A program made the translations under genes and the position numbers. Below, one piece after another: positions 7,034-14,515 of a DNA stretch of 24,651 bases. How positions within the stretch are numbered: the stretch's first letter is position 1; each line of letters begins with the position of its first letter. The stretch comes from DASUSF01 sp036375275 (GTDB lineage Bacteria; Pseudomonadota; Alphaproteobacteria; Geminicoccales; Geminicoccaceae). Under the pieces are notes generated by a model. The model did no database searches, was not told the DNA's origin, and was given only the letters and a program-made list of their open reading frames with translations. The DNA is taken from positions 1 to 24,651 of the forward strand of contig DASUSF010000067.1 of assembly GCA_036375275.1 (NCBI GenBank). Direction: 5' to 3'.

Positions 7034-7855
7034 TCACCAGTCCGGGTGGTGCTTGCCTTCGGGCGAGAGCGTGAAGACCTCGACGCCGTCGCGCGTGACG
7101 CCGACCGTATGCTCGAACTGGGCGGAGAGCTGGCGGTCCCGGGTGATCACGGTCCAGCCGTCCTTCTTGAGCTTCACCTGCCAGGTGCCGGCGTTCACCA
7201 TCGGCTCGATCGTGAACAGCATCCCCGCCTCGAGCCTGAGCCCCTGGCCGGGCTCGCCGTAGTGCAGGACGCTCGGCGCCTCGTGGAACACGCGACCGAT
7301 GCCGTGGCCGCAGTAGTCGCGCACCACCGAGCAGCGGTGGCTCTCGACGTAGCTCTGGATGGCGTGGCCGAGGTCGCCGAGGGTCGCGCCCGCGCGCACC
7401 GCGTGGATGCCGCGCCAGAGCGCCTCGTAGGTGATCTGGCAGAGTCGGCGCGCCTTGAGCGGCGGCTGGCCGGCGAAGAACATGCGGCTGGTGTCGCCGT
7501 GCCAGCCGTCGAGCACCACGGTGACGTCGATGTTCATCACGTCGCCGTTCTGCAGCCGCCGCTCGCCCGGGATGCCGTGACAGACCTCGTGGTTGATCGA
7601 GGTGCAGATCGACTTCGGAAAGCCGCGGTAGCCGAGCGGGGCCGGCGTCGCGCCATGGTCGCGGATGAAGGCTTCGCAGCGGTCGTCGAGCTCGCCGGTG
7701 GTGACGCCCGGCCGGACGTGCGCCTCGACCATGTCGAGCACCGCCGCGGCGAGTCGTCCGGCCCGGTGCATGCCGGCGAACGCCTCCGGCCCGTGGATCG
7801 GGACCTGGAGATCGGCCGGCTGCTGCTGGACGGCGAGGTTGAGCTGGTCGTGCAT
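7034..7855 (-). CDS. map: Methionine aminopeptidase, type I
   Basis: A 273-residue type I methionine aminopeptidase, which removes the initiator methionine from new proteins in the cytosol. All five metal ligands of the E. coli enzyme have counterparts: D110 (NIDVTV), D121 (HGDTSRMF), H184 (YCGHGIG), E217 (FTIEPM) and E248 (QFEHTVG). H93 in NHEVCHGIP matches the substrate-binding histidine. Length is slightly above the usual 255-265 because of a short N-terminal extension. The start at 7855 lies 14 bases after the end of sfsA; the reading frame is open far upstream, but that part is an antisense shadow of sfsA. No strong ribosome binding site precedes 7855, so translation may be coupled to sfsA. 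The sfsA-map order is common in alphaproteobacteria, from memory. Confidence 0.96.
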   Translation of the reverse strand: MHDQLNLAVQQQPADLQVPIHGPEAFAGMHRAGRLAAAVLDMVEAHVRPGVTTGELDDRCEAFIRDHGATPAPLGYRGFPKSICTSINHEVCHGIPGERRLQNGDVMNIDVTVVLDGWHGDTSRMFFAGQPPLKARRLCQITYEALWRGIHAVRAGATLGDLGHAIQSYVESHRCSVVRDYCGHGIGRVFHEAPSVLHYGEPGQGLRLEAGMLFTIEPMVNAGTWQVKLKKDGWTVITRDRQLSAQFEHTVGVTRDGVEVFTLSPEGKHHPDW

Positions 7856-7869
7856 GGGCGAGATCTGGC

Positions 7870-8568
7870 TCACAGGTTGATCGGCAGCCGCGGTCCGAGG
7901 TGGATATGGTCGAGCGTCACGCTGCATGCCCGGCAGGACGCCTCGACCCCCGCCTCGATCGCCTGCTCGAACGCCCGCGCGTACGCCGGGTCGATGTCGT
8001 CGGCGAGACTGAAGTCCACGCAGTCCATCCGCTGCACGACGTACATCATCACGGCACGCTCGCCGGCCGCCACCCGTCGCGCGAGCGCCTGCAGATGCCT
8101 GGCCCCGCGCGCCGTGATTGCGTCCGGAAACTCGGCGCCCCGTGCGCGCTTCAGATGTACGTTCTTGACCTCGACATAGCAATCCGCGCGCTCTTCGGCC
8201 TGGAGCAGAAGATCGATGCGGCAGCCGTGGTCGTAGGCCACCTCGCGGCGGATCCGGTCGTAGCCCTGGAGCTCTTCGACCGCGCCGATGTGGAGCGCCT
8301 CCTCGAGCAGGCGGTTGGGATGCATCGTGTTGATCCCGACCAGGCCGCCGTCGGCCTCCACGATCTCGAGGGTGTGCGGCAGCTTCCGACCGGCATTGGG
8401 CGAGCGGGAGAGCCAGACGCGGCTGCCGGGCGCGTCGAGCCCGAGCATCCGCCCGGGATTCGGGCAATGCACGGTCACGACCGCGCCGTCGGGCAGCTCG
8501 ACGTCGGCGAGGAAGCGCTTGTAGCGGCGGACCAGCCGGCCCGGGGTCAGAGGCTCCTTGAAGCGCAT
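7870..8568 (-). CDS. sfsA: Sugar fermentation stimulation protein homologue SfsA
   Basis: A 232-residue SfsA family protein. SfsA was named for an effect on maltose fermentation in E. coli; it binds DNA without clear specificity and has a nuclease-like core, but its role is unsettled. Family blocks are the N-terminal RRYKRFLADV (OB-like part), CPNPGRMLGL, INTMHPNRLLEEAL, the nuclease-like RIDLLLQ with YVEVKNVHL, and FPDAITARGARHLQ. The D and E-x-K residues in RIDLLL and VEVKN are typical of PD-(D/E)xK folds. Length is normal. It sits 25 bases behind the DUF1326 gene and 14 bases before map, all leftward. Confidence 0.95.
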   Translation of the reverse strand: MRFKEPLTPGRLVRRYKRFLADVELPDGAVVTVHCPNPGRMLGLDAPGSRVWLSRSPNAGRKLPHTLEIVEADGGLVGINTMHPNRLLEEALHIGAVEELQGYDRIRREVAYDHGCRIDLLLQAEERADCYVEVKNVHLKRARGAEFPDAITARGARHLQALARRVAAGERAVMMYVVQRMDCVDFSLADDIDPAYARAFEQAIEAGVEASCRACSVTLDHIHLGPRLPINL

Positions 8569-8593
8569 CCGGCCATGGCACCGTCCCCCGTGC

Positions 8594-9199
8594 TCAGCCG
8601 TCGCCCTCGTAGGCGAACGGCGAGAAGAACCCGTTCTTGCCGTTCAGCGACCAGGTCCAGCCGTGGTCGGTGAACTCGAGAGCGCGCGAGCGCCCGACCA
8701 CCGCGGGGAACCCCGGCGCGACGGCGAGCGGGTGGCCGGACACGCTGACCTCCTCGTCGTTCTGGCCGCTGATCGCCTCGATCTCCACCGCGGCGACGCC
8801 CGGGATGGTGAGCGAGCGCTGCCTGCCCTCGGCCCGGAAATCGATCGGGACGCTGCCGACCCCCTTCATCTCGCCGATGAAGCCGGCCAGGACCCCGGGG
8901 ACGCCCCCGGCATGCCCGCCGAAAATCCGGAGCAGCGCCTCCTTCTGCCGCTCGTCGGCGCGCTCGTCCAGGTACGCCGCCGCCTGCCACTTGACCTCCA
9001 TCATGTGGCCCGGGCTGTACACCGCGAGCGCGGCGTTCAGGCCGTCGAGCCGGACCTCGCCATCCGCGCCGTCCTCGATGTGCCAGCCGATCAGGACCGT
9101 GCACTCGCCCTCGGTCGGGCGGCTGAGGAAGACGCAGGGGCAGGCCGCGTCGCAGTTGCAGCTCTCGAAGTACGTTCCGCGCAGATGCCAGCTGGACAT
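8594..9199 (-). CDS. DUF1326 domain-containing protein
   Basis: A 201-residue protein of the DUF1326 family, function unknown. The N-terminus has the family's cysteine cluster YFESCNCDAACPC (C14, C16, C20, C22), which looks able to bind a metal or undergo redox chemistry. Other features are TVLIGWHIEDG, the MMEVKWQAAAYLDERADERQKEALLRI region and FGGHAGG. It has no signal peptide or membrane segment, so it is probably cytosolic. The start at 9199 is chosen over an in-frame ATG at 9259 because GGAAGGAG lies just upstream and family similarity starts here. DUF1326 genes often neighbour a DUF2182 membrane protein, from memory; none is present here. The gene is followed after 25 bases by sfsA. Confidence 0.88.
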   Translation of the reverse strand: MSSWHLRGTYFESCNCDAACPCVFLSRPTEGECTVLIGWHIEDGADGEVRLDGLNAALAVYSPGHMMEVKWQAAAYLDERADERQKEALLRIFGGHAGGVPGVLAGFIGEMKGVGSVPIDFRAEGRQRSLTIPGVAAVEIEAISGQNDEEVSVSGHPLAVAPGFPAVVGRSRALEFTDHGWTWSLNGKNGFFSPFAYEGDG

Positions 9200-9297
9200 C
9201 GCTCGCTCCTTCCCGCCGTCGATGGTCGGGAGCATGCGCTTCCCGGCGGCACCCCACAACCCGGCGCTGTCGGACCGGAAGCCCGCGGCTCCGCAGT

Positions 9298-10050
9298 CTA
9301 GAGGTCGAGGATCATGCCGTCGTCGAGCGCCTCGAGCTCGAGCCCGGCGCGCCGTGCCAGCATGTCGGCGCTGAGATGGGTGAGGACGATCCGCTTCACG
9401 GCCAGCCGGCGCCGGTTCTGGCTGAGCGTTCTGTAGTTCATGTGATTGTCAAACCCGGGTTCGTAAGCGTAGCACTCGCATATGAAAAGATCGGATCCTC
9501 GCGTCAGCTCGATGAGCCGCTCGGTCCACCGCGTGTCGCCGGAATACGTGAGCCGACGGCCGGCGCCATCGATCCTGAGGCCGAGGGAGGGCGCTCCGGA
9601 TGGATGATCGACGGCGGCCGCCTCGACCTCGATCCGTCCGAGAGCCCGCGCCGGCGCGCCCGGATCGAGCTCCTCCAGGATCAGGGGGAAGCCAAAGGTG
9701 CCGTCGACGCCCGGAAAGCAGGCCGCGAGCAGCAGCTTCAGCCGTTCGCCGATGCCCGCGGGCCCCGCGATGATCAACGCCCGCTCGCGCTTCGCCCGAA
9801 AGCGCTGGTCGAGCAGGAAGAACGCCAGCCCGCCGAAGTGGTCGCCGTGCAGGTGGCTGATCAGGATCAGATCGATCTCGCTCGGGTCCACCCCGGCCTG
9901 CCAGCACGCGGCCAGCGTCGTCGCGCCGCAGTCCATCAGCACCCGGTACGTGCCGATCTCCAGGAGAAATGCGCTCTGAAAACGCCCGCCGCTGGAGAAC
10001 GCATCGCCGCACCCCAGCACCCGGACCCGAAAGCCGTCCGCCTCGCTCAT
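9298..10050 (-). CDS. MBL-fold metallo-hydrolase (RNase Z / phosphodiesterase-like branch)
   Basis: A 250-residue metallo-beta-lactamase-fold hydrolase with a complete two-metal site: HLHGDH (H66, H68, D70, H71), H149 (VDHPS), D172 (YSGDT) and H225 (LTHLS). The N-terminal VLGCGDAFSSGGRFQS resembles the ribonuclease Z / cyclic-nucleotide phosphodiesterase branch, but the extra arm of true RNase Z is missing, so a small-molecule or phosphodiester substrate is more likely. The start at 10050 fits the domain boundary; an in-frame start at 10086 is possible. It lies 98 bases upstream of the DUF1326 gene, on the same strand as the tRNA-Pro gene before it. The 126-base gap upstream holds the TGTGA-N6-TCACA site. 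Confidence 0.9.
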   Translation of the reverse strand: MSEADGFRVRVLGCGDAFSSGGRFQSAFLLEIGTYRVLMDCGATTLAACWQAGVDPSEIDLILISHLHGDHFGGLAFFLLDQRFRAKRERALIIAGPAGIGERLKLLLAACFPGVDGTFGFPLILEELDPGAPARALGRIEVEAAAVDHPSGAPSLGLRIDGAGRRLTYSGDTRWTERLIELTRGSDLFICECYAYEPGFDNHMNYRTLSQNRRRLAVKRIVLTHLSADMLARRAGLELEALDDGMILDL

Positions 10051-10109
10051 CCCGTATCCCGTCCGTGGCCACGCGGCCGGCAGCATGCCAAGGAACGAAT
10101 CCGGCGCGC

Positions 10110-10125
10110 TGTGACATGGCTCACA
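10110..10125. promoter_or_regulatory. CRP/FNR-type palindrome TGTGA-N6-TCACA
   Basis: TGTGA (10110-10114), six bases and TCACA (10121-10125) match both half-sites of the classical cAMP receptor protein consensus exactly. The site lies 60 bases upstream of the MBL-fold hydrolase start and about 50 bases beyond the 3' end of tRNA-Pro. I see no good promoter hexamers between it and 10050. Alphaproteobacterial CRP-like proteins can prefer other sequences, so function is unproven. Confidence 0.35.
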
Positions 10126-10176
10126 CCGAGGCTGCGACGCGGTTCACAGGCGATGGGTGCGTGGGAGGGCGGCTGA

Positions 10177-10253
10177 TGGTCGGAGTGCCGTGATTCGAAC
10201 ACGGGACCCCCGCCTCCCGAAGACGGTGCTCTACCAGGCTGAGCTACACTCCG
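10177..10253 (-). tRNA. tRNA-Pro (anticodon CGG)
   Basis: A full 77-base cloverleaf with encoded CCA. Acceptor arms CGGAGTG and CACTCCG pair, with discriminator A. The D-arm is GCTC-AGCCTGGTA-GAGC, the anticodon stem CCGTC/GGCGG closes the loop TTCGGGA (anticodon CGG), the variable segment is GGGTC, and the T-arm is CCGTG-TTCGAAT-CACGG. It reads the proline codon CCG, abundant in this DNA. It is transcribed leftward from its own promoter at 10266-10294. No integrated element is visible at its 3' end. Confidence 0.97.
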
Positions 10254-10265
10254 ACCGGACGGCTG

Positions 10266-10294
10266 CATATAGCGGTTCCCGAGCGGTTCGGCAA
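10266..10294 (-). promoter_or_regulatory. Promoter of tRNA-Pro
   Basis: Reading leftward, TTGCCG (10294-10289), a 17-base spacer and TATATG (10271-10266) form a good sigma70-type promoter. The -10 box ends 12 bases before the mature tRNA 5' end at 10253, a normal spacing for a short 5' leader removed by RNase P. Confidence 0.65.
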
Positions 10295-10363
10295 TCGGGG
10301 CACGCGCGCCTGCATGCCGGCGTTGATGATCGTGAAGCTGCCCGCAACGGAGAGCGTCCCGCC

Positions 10364-11503
10364 GTGATCATGCTGGTCCAGGGTGTCGCGGTGATCCTGA
10401 TCCTGATCACCCTCGTGCCCCTCAGCCGGAGCCACCTGTGGTGGATCAGGATCTTCGACTATCCACGGGCGCAGATCGCCGCCGGCCTGCTCCTCGCGGC
10501 CGCCCTGCTGATCGCCTTCGATTCCGGCTCCACCACGAGCCTCGCCCTCGCCATCGGTACCGCGGCCTCCGCGCTGTACCAGCTCGCCCAGATCGTCCGG
10601 TACACGCCCCTCTGGCCGGTGCAGACGCTCGAGGGCGAGCGGCCTCCAGAGGACGTCCGGGTGCGGATCCTGCTCGCCAACGTGCTGATGCACAACCGGG
10701 AGTCGGAGCGTCTGGTCCGTCTGGTCGAGGCGGAGCGCCCGGACCTGTTCCTCGCGGTCGAGACCGACGACTGGTGGGACGAGCGGCTCCGCCCGCTCGA
10801 GGACCGGATGCCGCACACCTGCCACGAGCCGCTGCCGAACACCTACGGCCTGCATTTCTTCTCGCGGCTCGAGGTGCGGGACGTCCTGATCCGCCACCTG
10901 GTCGAGCCGGACATCCCTTCGGTCCGGGCCGACGTGCGGCTGCCGTCCGGCGACTGGATCGAGTTCATCGGCGTCCACCCGAAGCCGCCCGACATCAACC
11001 AGGATGTCGCCGAGCGCGACGCCGAGCTGGTCCTGGTGGGCCGCGAGGCCCACACCACGGAGCGGCCGGTGATCGTCGCGGGCGATCTGAACGACGTCGC
11101 GTGGTCGCACACGACGCGGCTGTTCCAGCGGATCAGCGGGCTGCTCGATCCGCGGGTCGGGCGCGGCCTCTACTCGACCTTTCCGGCCCACCTGCCGTTC
11201 CTGCGCTGGCCGCTCGACCACCTGTTCCACGACCGGCGCTTCACGCTGGTCGAGATCAGGCGGCTGGCGAACATCGGCTCGGACCACTTCCCGGTCCTGG
11301 TCGAGCTGGCGCTTCAGCCCGAGGTCGGCCAGGCGGTCGAGCCGCCACAGCCGGAGCCGGGCGACCACCGCGAGGCGCGGCGCAAAATCGGGCTGGTGCT
11401 GCCGAAGCTGCGGGCCCGGGCGCGCGATTTCCGGCGGCGCCACCCGCGGCTTCGCCTGCCGCGGCGGCGGGGCCGGCGACGGTCAACCGGGGGAGGTCAG
11501 TAG
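10364..11503 (+). CDS. Membrane-anchored endonuclease/exonuclease/phosphatase family protein
   Basis: A 379-residue protein with an N-terminal membrane part and a C-terminal EEP-fold (DNase I-like) hydrolase domain. Hydrophobic segments lie at about 2-20, 36-52 and 58-78. EEP motifs follow: ANVLMHN, E133 (AVETDDWW, metal ligand), GVHPKPP, D241 and N243 (AGDLNDVAW), DHLFHD, and D307-H308 (GSDHFPV). The catalytic set looks complete. The last 43 residues contain 16 arginines, an unusual basic tail. The GTG at 10364 is preferred because GGAGAG lies nine bases upstream; the ATG at 10370 is the alternative. The substrate could be DNA, RNA, a phosphoester lipid or an inositol phosphate. Its end overlaps the convergent ispB end by seven bases. 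Confidence 0.85.
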   Translation: MIMLVQGVAVILILITLVPLSRSHLWWIRIFDYPRAQIAAGLLLAAALLIAFDSGSTTSLALAIGTAASALYQLAQIVRYTPLWPVQTLEGERPPEDVRVRILLANVLMHNRESERLVRLVEAERPDLFLAVETDDWWDERLRPLEDRMPHTCHEPLPNTYGLHFFSRLEVRDVLIRHLVEPDIPSVRADVRLPSGDWIEFIGVHPKPPDINQDVAERDAELVLVGREAHTTERPVIVAGDLNDVAWSHTTRLFQRISGLLDPRVGRGLYSTFPAHLPFLRWPLDHLFHDRRFTLVEIRRLANIGSDHFPVLVELALQPEVGQAVEPPQPEPGDHREARRKIGLVLPKLRARARDFRRRHPRLRLPRRRGRRRSTGGGQ

Positions 11504-12513
11504 GCGCGGTCGATGCAGAAGTCGACCAGGTCGAGCATGGCCCGGCGGGCGGGATTGGGCGGGAAGCGCTCGAGCTGGGCGCGCGCCCGGTCGCCGTGCT
11601 CGGCGGCGAGCGCGGTGGTCTCGGCGATGGTGCCATGGCGGTCGAGCAGGTCGATCGCGCGCCCGAGGTCCCCCTCGTGCTGCTCGCTGCGCTCGAGCGT
11701 CCGCCGCCAGAAGCCGCGCTCCTCGACCGTCCCCCGATGGAACGCGCGGAGCACCGGGAGCGTGATCTTGCCCTCGCGAAAATCGTCACCGACGGTCTTG
11801 CCGAAGGCCAGCTCCCGCGAGCTGTAGTCGAGCGCGTCGTCGACCAGCTGGAAGGCGATGCCCAGGCCCTCGCCGTAGCGGCGGAGCGCCTCGATCTCGT
11901 CGTCGCCGCGCCCGGCGACGACGGCGCCCACCTCGGCCGCGGCCGCGAACAGGGTCGCGGTCTTGGAGGTGACCACGCGCAGATACGTCGCCTCGCTGGT
12001 GTCGAGATCGTTCGCGGTCATCAGCTGCGCGACCTCACCTTCGGCGATCACCGCGGACGCGTCCGAGAGGATCTTCAACACCCGCAGCGCACCGTCCTCG
12101 ACCATCAGCTGAAAGGCGCGCGAGAACAGGAAGTCACCGACCAGGACGCTCGGCTTGTTGCCCCAGATCGCGTTCGCGGTCGAGAGCCCGCGCCGGAGGT
12201 TGCTCTCGTCGACGACGTCGTCGTGGAGCAGGGTCGCGGTATGAATGAACTCGACCGTCGCCGCGAGCTTGATGTGGCGCTCGCCCTCGTAGCCGCAGAG
12301 CTTCGCCGCGAGCAGGGTGAGCATCGGGCGGACCCGCTTGCCGCCGGCTGCGACCAGATGCCCCGCCAGTTCGGGGATCATCTGCACCTCGCTGTCCAGC
12401 CGCTCGACGATCAGGCGGTTGACCCGGGTCATGTCGTCGGCGACCAGCGCCTGCACGCCGTCGAGCGGAGCCCGCGGCGGCGTCTCCTGCGCTGGCGACG
12501 ATAAGCTGGTCAA
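11497..12513 (-). CDS. ispB: Polyprenyl (octaprenyl-type) diphosphate synthase
   Basis: A 338-residue trans-isoprenyl diphosphate synthase that extends farnesyl diphosphate with isopentenyl diphosphate to make the ubiquinone side chain. The first aspartate-rich motif is LLHDDVVDE (D98, D99, D102), the second is QLVDDALDY (D225, D226, D229), and GGKRVRP (57-63) binds substrate. Small residues before the first motif fit a long-chain product, but the exact length (octa-, nona- or deca-) cannot be read; in alphaproteobacteria decaprenyl is common. The start is TTG at 12513, supported by GGAGGGG about seven bases upstream; the first internal ATG is at residue 28. It is divergent from the DUF2007 gene across 104 bases and convergent with the EEP gene. 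Confidence 0.95.
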   Translation of the reverse strand: MTSLSSPAQETPPRAPLDGVQALVADDMTRVNRLIVERLDSEVQMIPELAGHLVAAGGKRVRPMLTLLAAKLCGYEGERHIKLAATVEFIHTATLLHDDVVDESNLRRGLSTANAIWGNKPSVLVGDFLFSRAFQLMVEDGALRVLKILSDASAVIAEGEVAQLMTANDLDTSEATYLRVVTSKTATLFAAAAEVGAVVAGRGDDEIEALRRYGEGLGIAFQLVDDALDYSSRELAFGKTVGDDFREGKITLPVLRAFHRGTVEERGFWRRTLERSEQHEGDLGRAIDLLDRHGTIAETTALAAEHGDRARAQLERFPPNPARRAMLDLVDFCIDRAY

Positions 12514-12617
12514 CCCGTTGCCCCTCCGGCGTTCCTTCGACGGCTCTGACTATCAGCGCGCATGAGCCAATGCAAACCATGGCACGGCCGAGACCTTGAA
12601 GATAGGATGCGACGACC

Positions 12618-12839
12618 ATGCGGGAACTCCTTCGCACCAACGACCTCGTCCACCTGTCCTGGGTCCGCGCCGTGCTCGACGCGGCCGGGATCGAGTCCGT
12701 CGTCCTCGACGACGCGATCAGCGGGGTCGAGGGCTCGATCGGCGCGTTCCCGCGCCGGGTCATGGTGCCGGAGGACCGCTTCGCGGCCGCCCGGGCCGAG
12801 CTGGAGCGCGCCGAGCGCGATCTCCCCGCCCGTGACTGA
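12618..12839 (+). CDS. DUF2007 domain protein (putative signal-transducing protein)
   Basis: A 73-residue protein of the DUF2007 family, with a small alpha-beta fold related to PII-like signalling domains. The start MRELLRTNDLVHLSWVRAVL and LDAAGIESVVLDD are typical, followed by RRVMVPEDRFAAARAEL. It has no catalytic motif and its role is unknown. It is the first gene of a rightward run and its last eight bases overlap the GTG start of the methyltransferase, so the two are translationally coupled. A weak AGGA lies upstream of the ATG. Confidence 0.85.
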   Translation: MRELLRTNDLVHLSWVRAVLDAAGIESVVLDDAISGVEGSIGAFPRRVMVPEDRFAAARAELERAERDLPARD

Positions 12840-13596
12840 CGGCGTGACCCGGGACGGGCTGCTGGGCGGCCGGCTCAGCTTGGTCCAGCCGGCCGACGGC
12901 TACCGGGTCGCGATCGACCCCGTGCTGCTCGCCGCCGCGGTGCCGGCCACCCCGGGCGAGCGGGTGCTGGATGCCGGGGTCGGCACCGGCGCAGCGAGCC
13001 TCTGCCTCGCCGCCCGCCAGGACGAGGTGCAGATCGTCGGCCTCGAGCGGGAGCGCGACCTGCACCGGCTCGCCGTCCTGAACGCCCGCGAGAACGGCTT
13101 CGAGCGCCGGATCGACCTGATGGTCGGCGACCTGATGCGGCCGCCGCCGCGCCTCACCGGCGCCAGCTTCGACCACGTCATGACCAACCCGCCGTTCCTC
13201 GATGCGGCGAACGCCACTCCGCCGTCCGGCCCCCGTGCGCGCGCGCACGTCGAGGATGCCCCGGGGCTGGAGCCCTGGCTCATGGCCTGTCTCCGGATGC
13301 TCCGGCCCGGCGGCCGGCTCACGCTGGTGCACCGGGCCGATCGGCTGGGCGACGCGCTGGCGGCGCTGTGCGGGCGGCTCGGGGACCTCGTAGTCTTCCC
13401 GCTCTGGCCGCGCGCCGCGGATCGTCCGGCCAAGCGGATCCTGATCCAGGGGCGGAAGGGCGGGCGCGGGCCGCTACGGCTCGCGCGCGGCCTGGTCCTG
13501 CACGAGGCGGACGGCAGCTACACCGGACCGGCGCACGCCATCCTCTACCGCGGCGCACCGCTGCATCTCGACCCGACGGAGCGTCGACATGCCTGA
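12832..13596 (+). CDS. Adenine-N6 methyltransferase, TrmN6-like (tRNA1(Val) A37 type)
   Basis: A 254-residue class I SAM-dependent methyltransferase. Motif I is VLDAGVGTGAAS (DAGVGTG at 47-53), and NPPF (119-122) is the signature of enzymes that methylate exocyclic amino groups of adenine or glutamine. VQPADGYRVAIDPVLLAAA near the N-terminus is characteristic of the TrmN6/YfiC group, which modifies A37 of tRNA1(Val). The GTG at 12832 overlaps the stop of the DUF2007 gene; another in-frame GTG at 12844 is possible. Its own end overlaps the S49 peptidase start by eight bases. The specific substrate is inferred from similarity; an rRNA or protein target cannot be excluded. Confidence 0.88.
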   Translation: MTDGVTRDGLLGGRLSLVQPADGYRVAIDPVLLAAAVPATPGERVLDAGVGTGAASLCLAARQDEVQIVGLERERDLHRLAVLNARENGFERRIDLMVGDLMRPPPRLTGASFDHVMTNPPFLDAANATPPSGPRARAHVEDAPGLEPWLMACLRMLRPGGRLTLVHRADRLGDALAALCGRLGDLVVFPLWPRAADRPAKRILIQGRKGGRGPLRLARGLVLHEADGSYTGPAHAILYRGAPLHLDPTERRHA

Positions 13597-14443
13597 CCTC
13601 AGGACGCGCTGGCGCGACCGGCTGCCCTGGCGATCCCGAGCCCCGGTGGTGCCGGTGATCCGCCTGACCGGGGTGATCGGCGGGCCGGCGCTGCGCGGCC
13701 GCGGCCTGACCCTCCAGAGCCTCAACCCGATCCTGGAGCGGGCCTTCAAGGTCCGGAACGCCAAGGCGATCGCGCTCAGCATCAGCTCGCCCGGCGGTTC
13801 GCCGGTGCAGTCGTCGCTGATCACCGAGCGGATCCGGGCGCTGGCGGCCGGGAAGGACCTGAAGGTGCTGGCGTTCGTCGAGGACATAGGCGCCTCGGGG
13901 GGCTACTGGCTGGCGCTCGCGGGCGACGAGATCTTCGCCGACGCCAGCTCGATCGTCGGCTCGATCGGCGTGATTCACGCGAGCTTCGGACTGCAGGATG
14001 TGATCGCGCGGCTCGGCATCGAGCGACGCGTCCACACGGCCGGCGAGCGGAAGTCGCTGATGGACCCGTTCCGCCCGGAGGACCCGGACGACGTGCGGCG
14101 GCTCAACGAGCTCCTCCACGCGATCCATCAGGGCTTCAAGAACGAGGTTCGGGCGCGGCGCGGCGAGCGTCTGAAGGGCGCGGACGAGGAGCTGTTCGAC
14201 GGGCAGATCTGGACCGGCCGCCAGGCGCTCGAGCACGGCCTGATCGACGGCCTGGGCACCCTGCACACCGTCCTCCGGGACCGCTTCGGCGACAAGGTCC
14301 GGCTCCCGGTCATGAAGGCGCCGCGCTCGTGGCTGCGGCGTCGGCTCGAGGTGGAGACGGTGCAGGCATGGCCCGGCGCCCTCGCCGACGAGATCGCGTT
14401 CGGTCTCGCCGAGCGCGCCCTGTTCGCCCGCTACGGCCTCTGA
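13589..14443 (+). CDS. S49 family serine peptidase (SppA/SohB-like)
   Basis: A 284-residue ClpP-fold protease of the S49 family, related to signal peptide peptidase SppA. The Ser-Lys dyad is S103 (DIGASGGYWLA) and K155 (GERKSLMDPF), 52 residues apart as in short bacterial SppA enzymes. SISSPGGSP forms the oxyanion region and SIVGSIGVI follows the serine. The N-terminus (RTRWRDRLPWRSRAP) is basic and has no clear membrane helix, so this looks like a soluble or peripheral member, unlike classical SppA. The ATG at 13589 overlaps the methyltransferase stop, indicating coupling. The likely role is degradation of cleaved signal peptides or other membrane peptides. Confidence 0.92.
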   Translation: MPDLRTRWRDRLPWRSRAPVVPVIRLTGVIGGPALRGRGLTLQSLNPILERAFKVRNAKAIALSISSPGGSPVQSSLITERIRALAAGKDLKVLAFVEDIGASGGYWLALAGDEIFADASSIVGSIGVIHASFGLQDVIARLGIERRVHTAGERKSLMDPFRPEDPDDVRRLNELLHAIHQGFKNEVRARRGERLKGADEELFDGQIWTGRQALEHGLIDGLGTLHTVLRDRFGDKVRLPVMKAPRSWLRRRLEVETVQAWPGALADEIAFGLAERALFARYGL

Positions 14444-14515
14444 GTCCTCATTTCCGCTCGACATCGCGCCCCGCCGACCGCATTTCAGGTGAGGCGCAAC
14501 GAGGGTGGAAACGGC

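Noticed and set aside
7856..8581. N-terminal extension of the methionine aminopeptidase frame to 515 residues
   Set aside because: The extra part is an out-of-frame reading of sfsA on the same strand; the aminopeptidase domain begins at 7855.
12562..12831. Extension of the methyltransferase frame upstream to 12562
   Set aside because: The extra residues are an out-of-frame reading of the DUF2007 gene with no similarity to methyltransferases.
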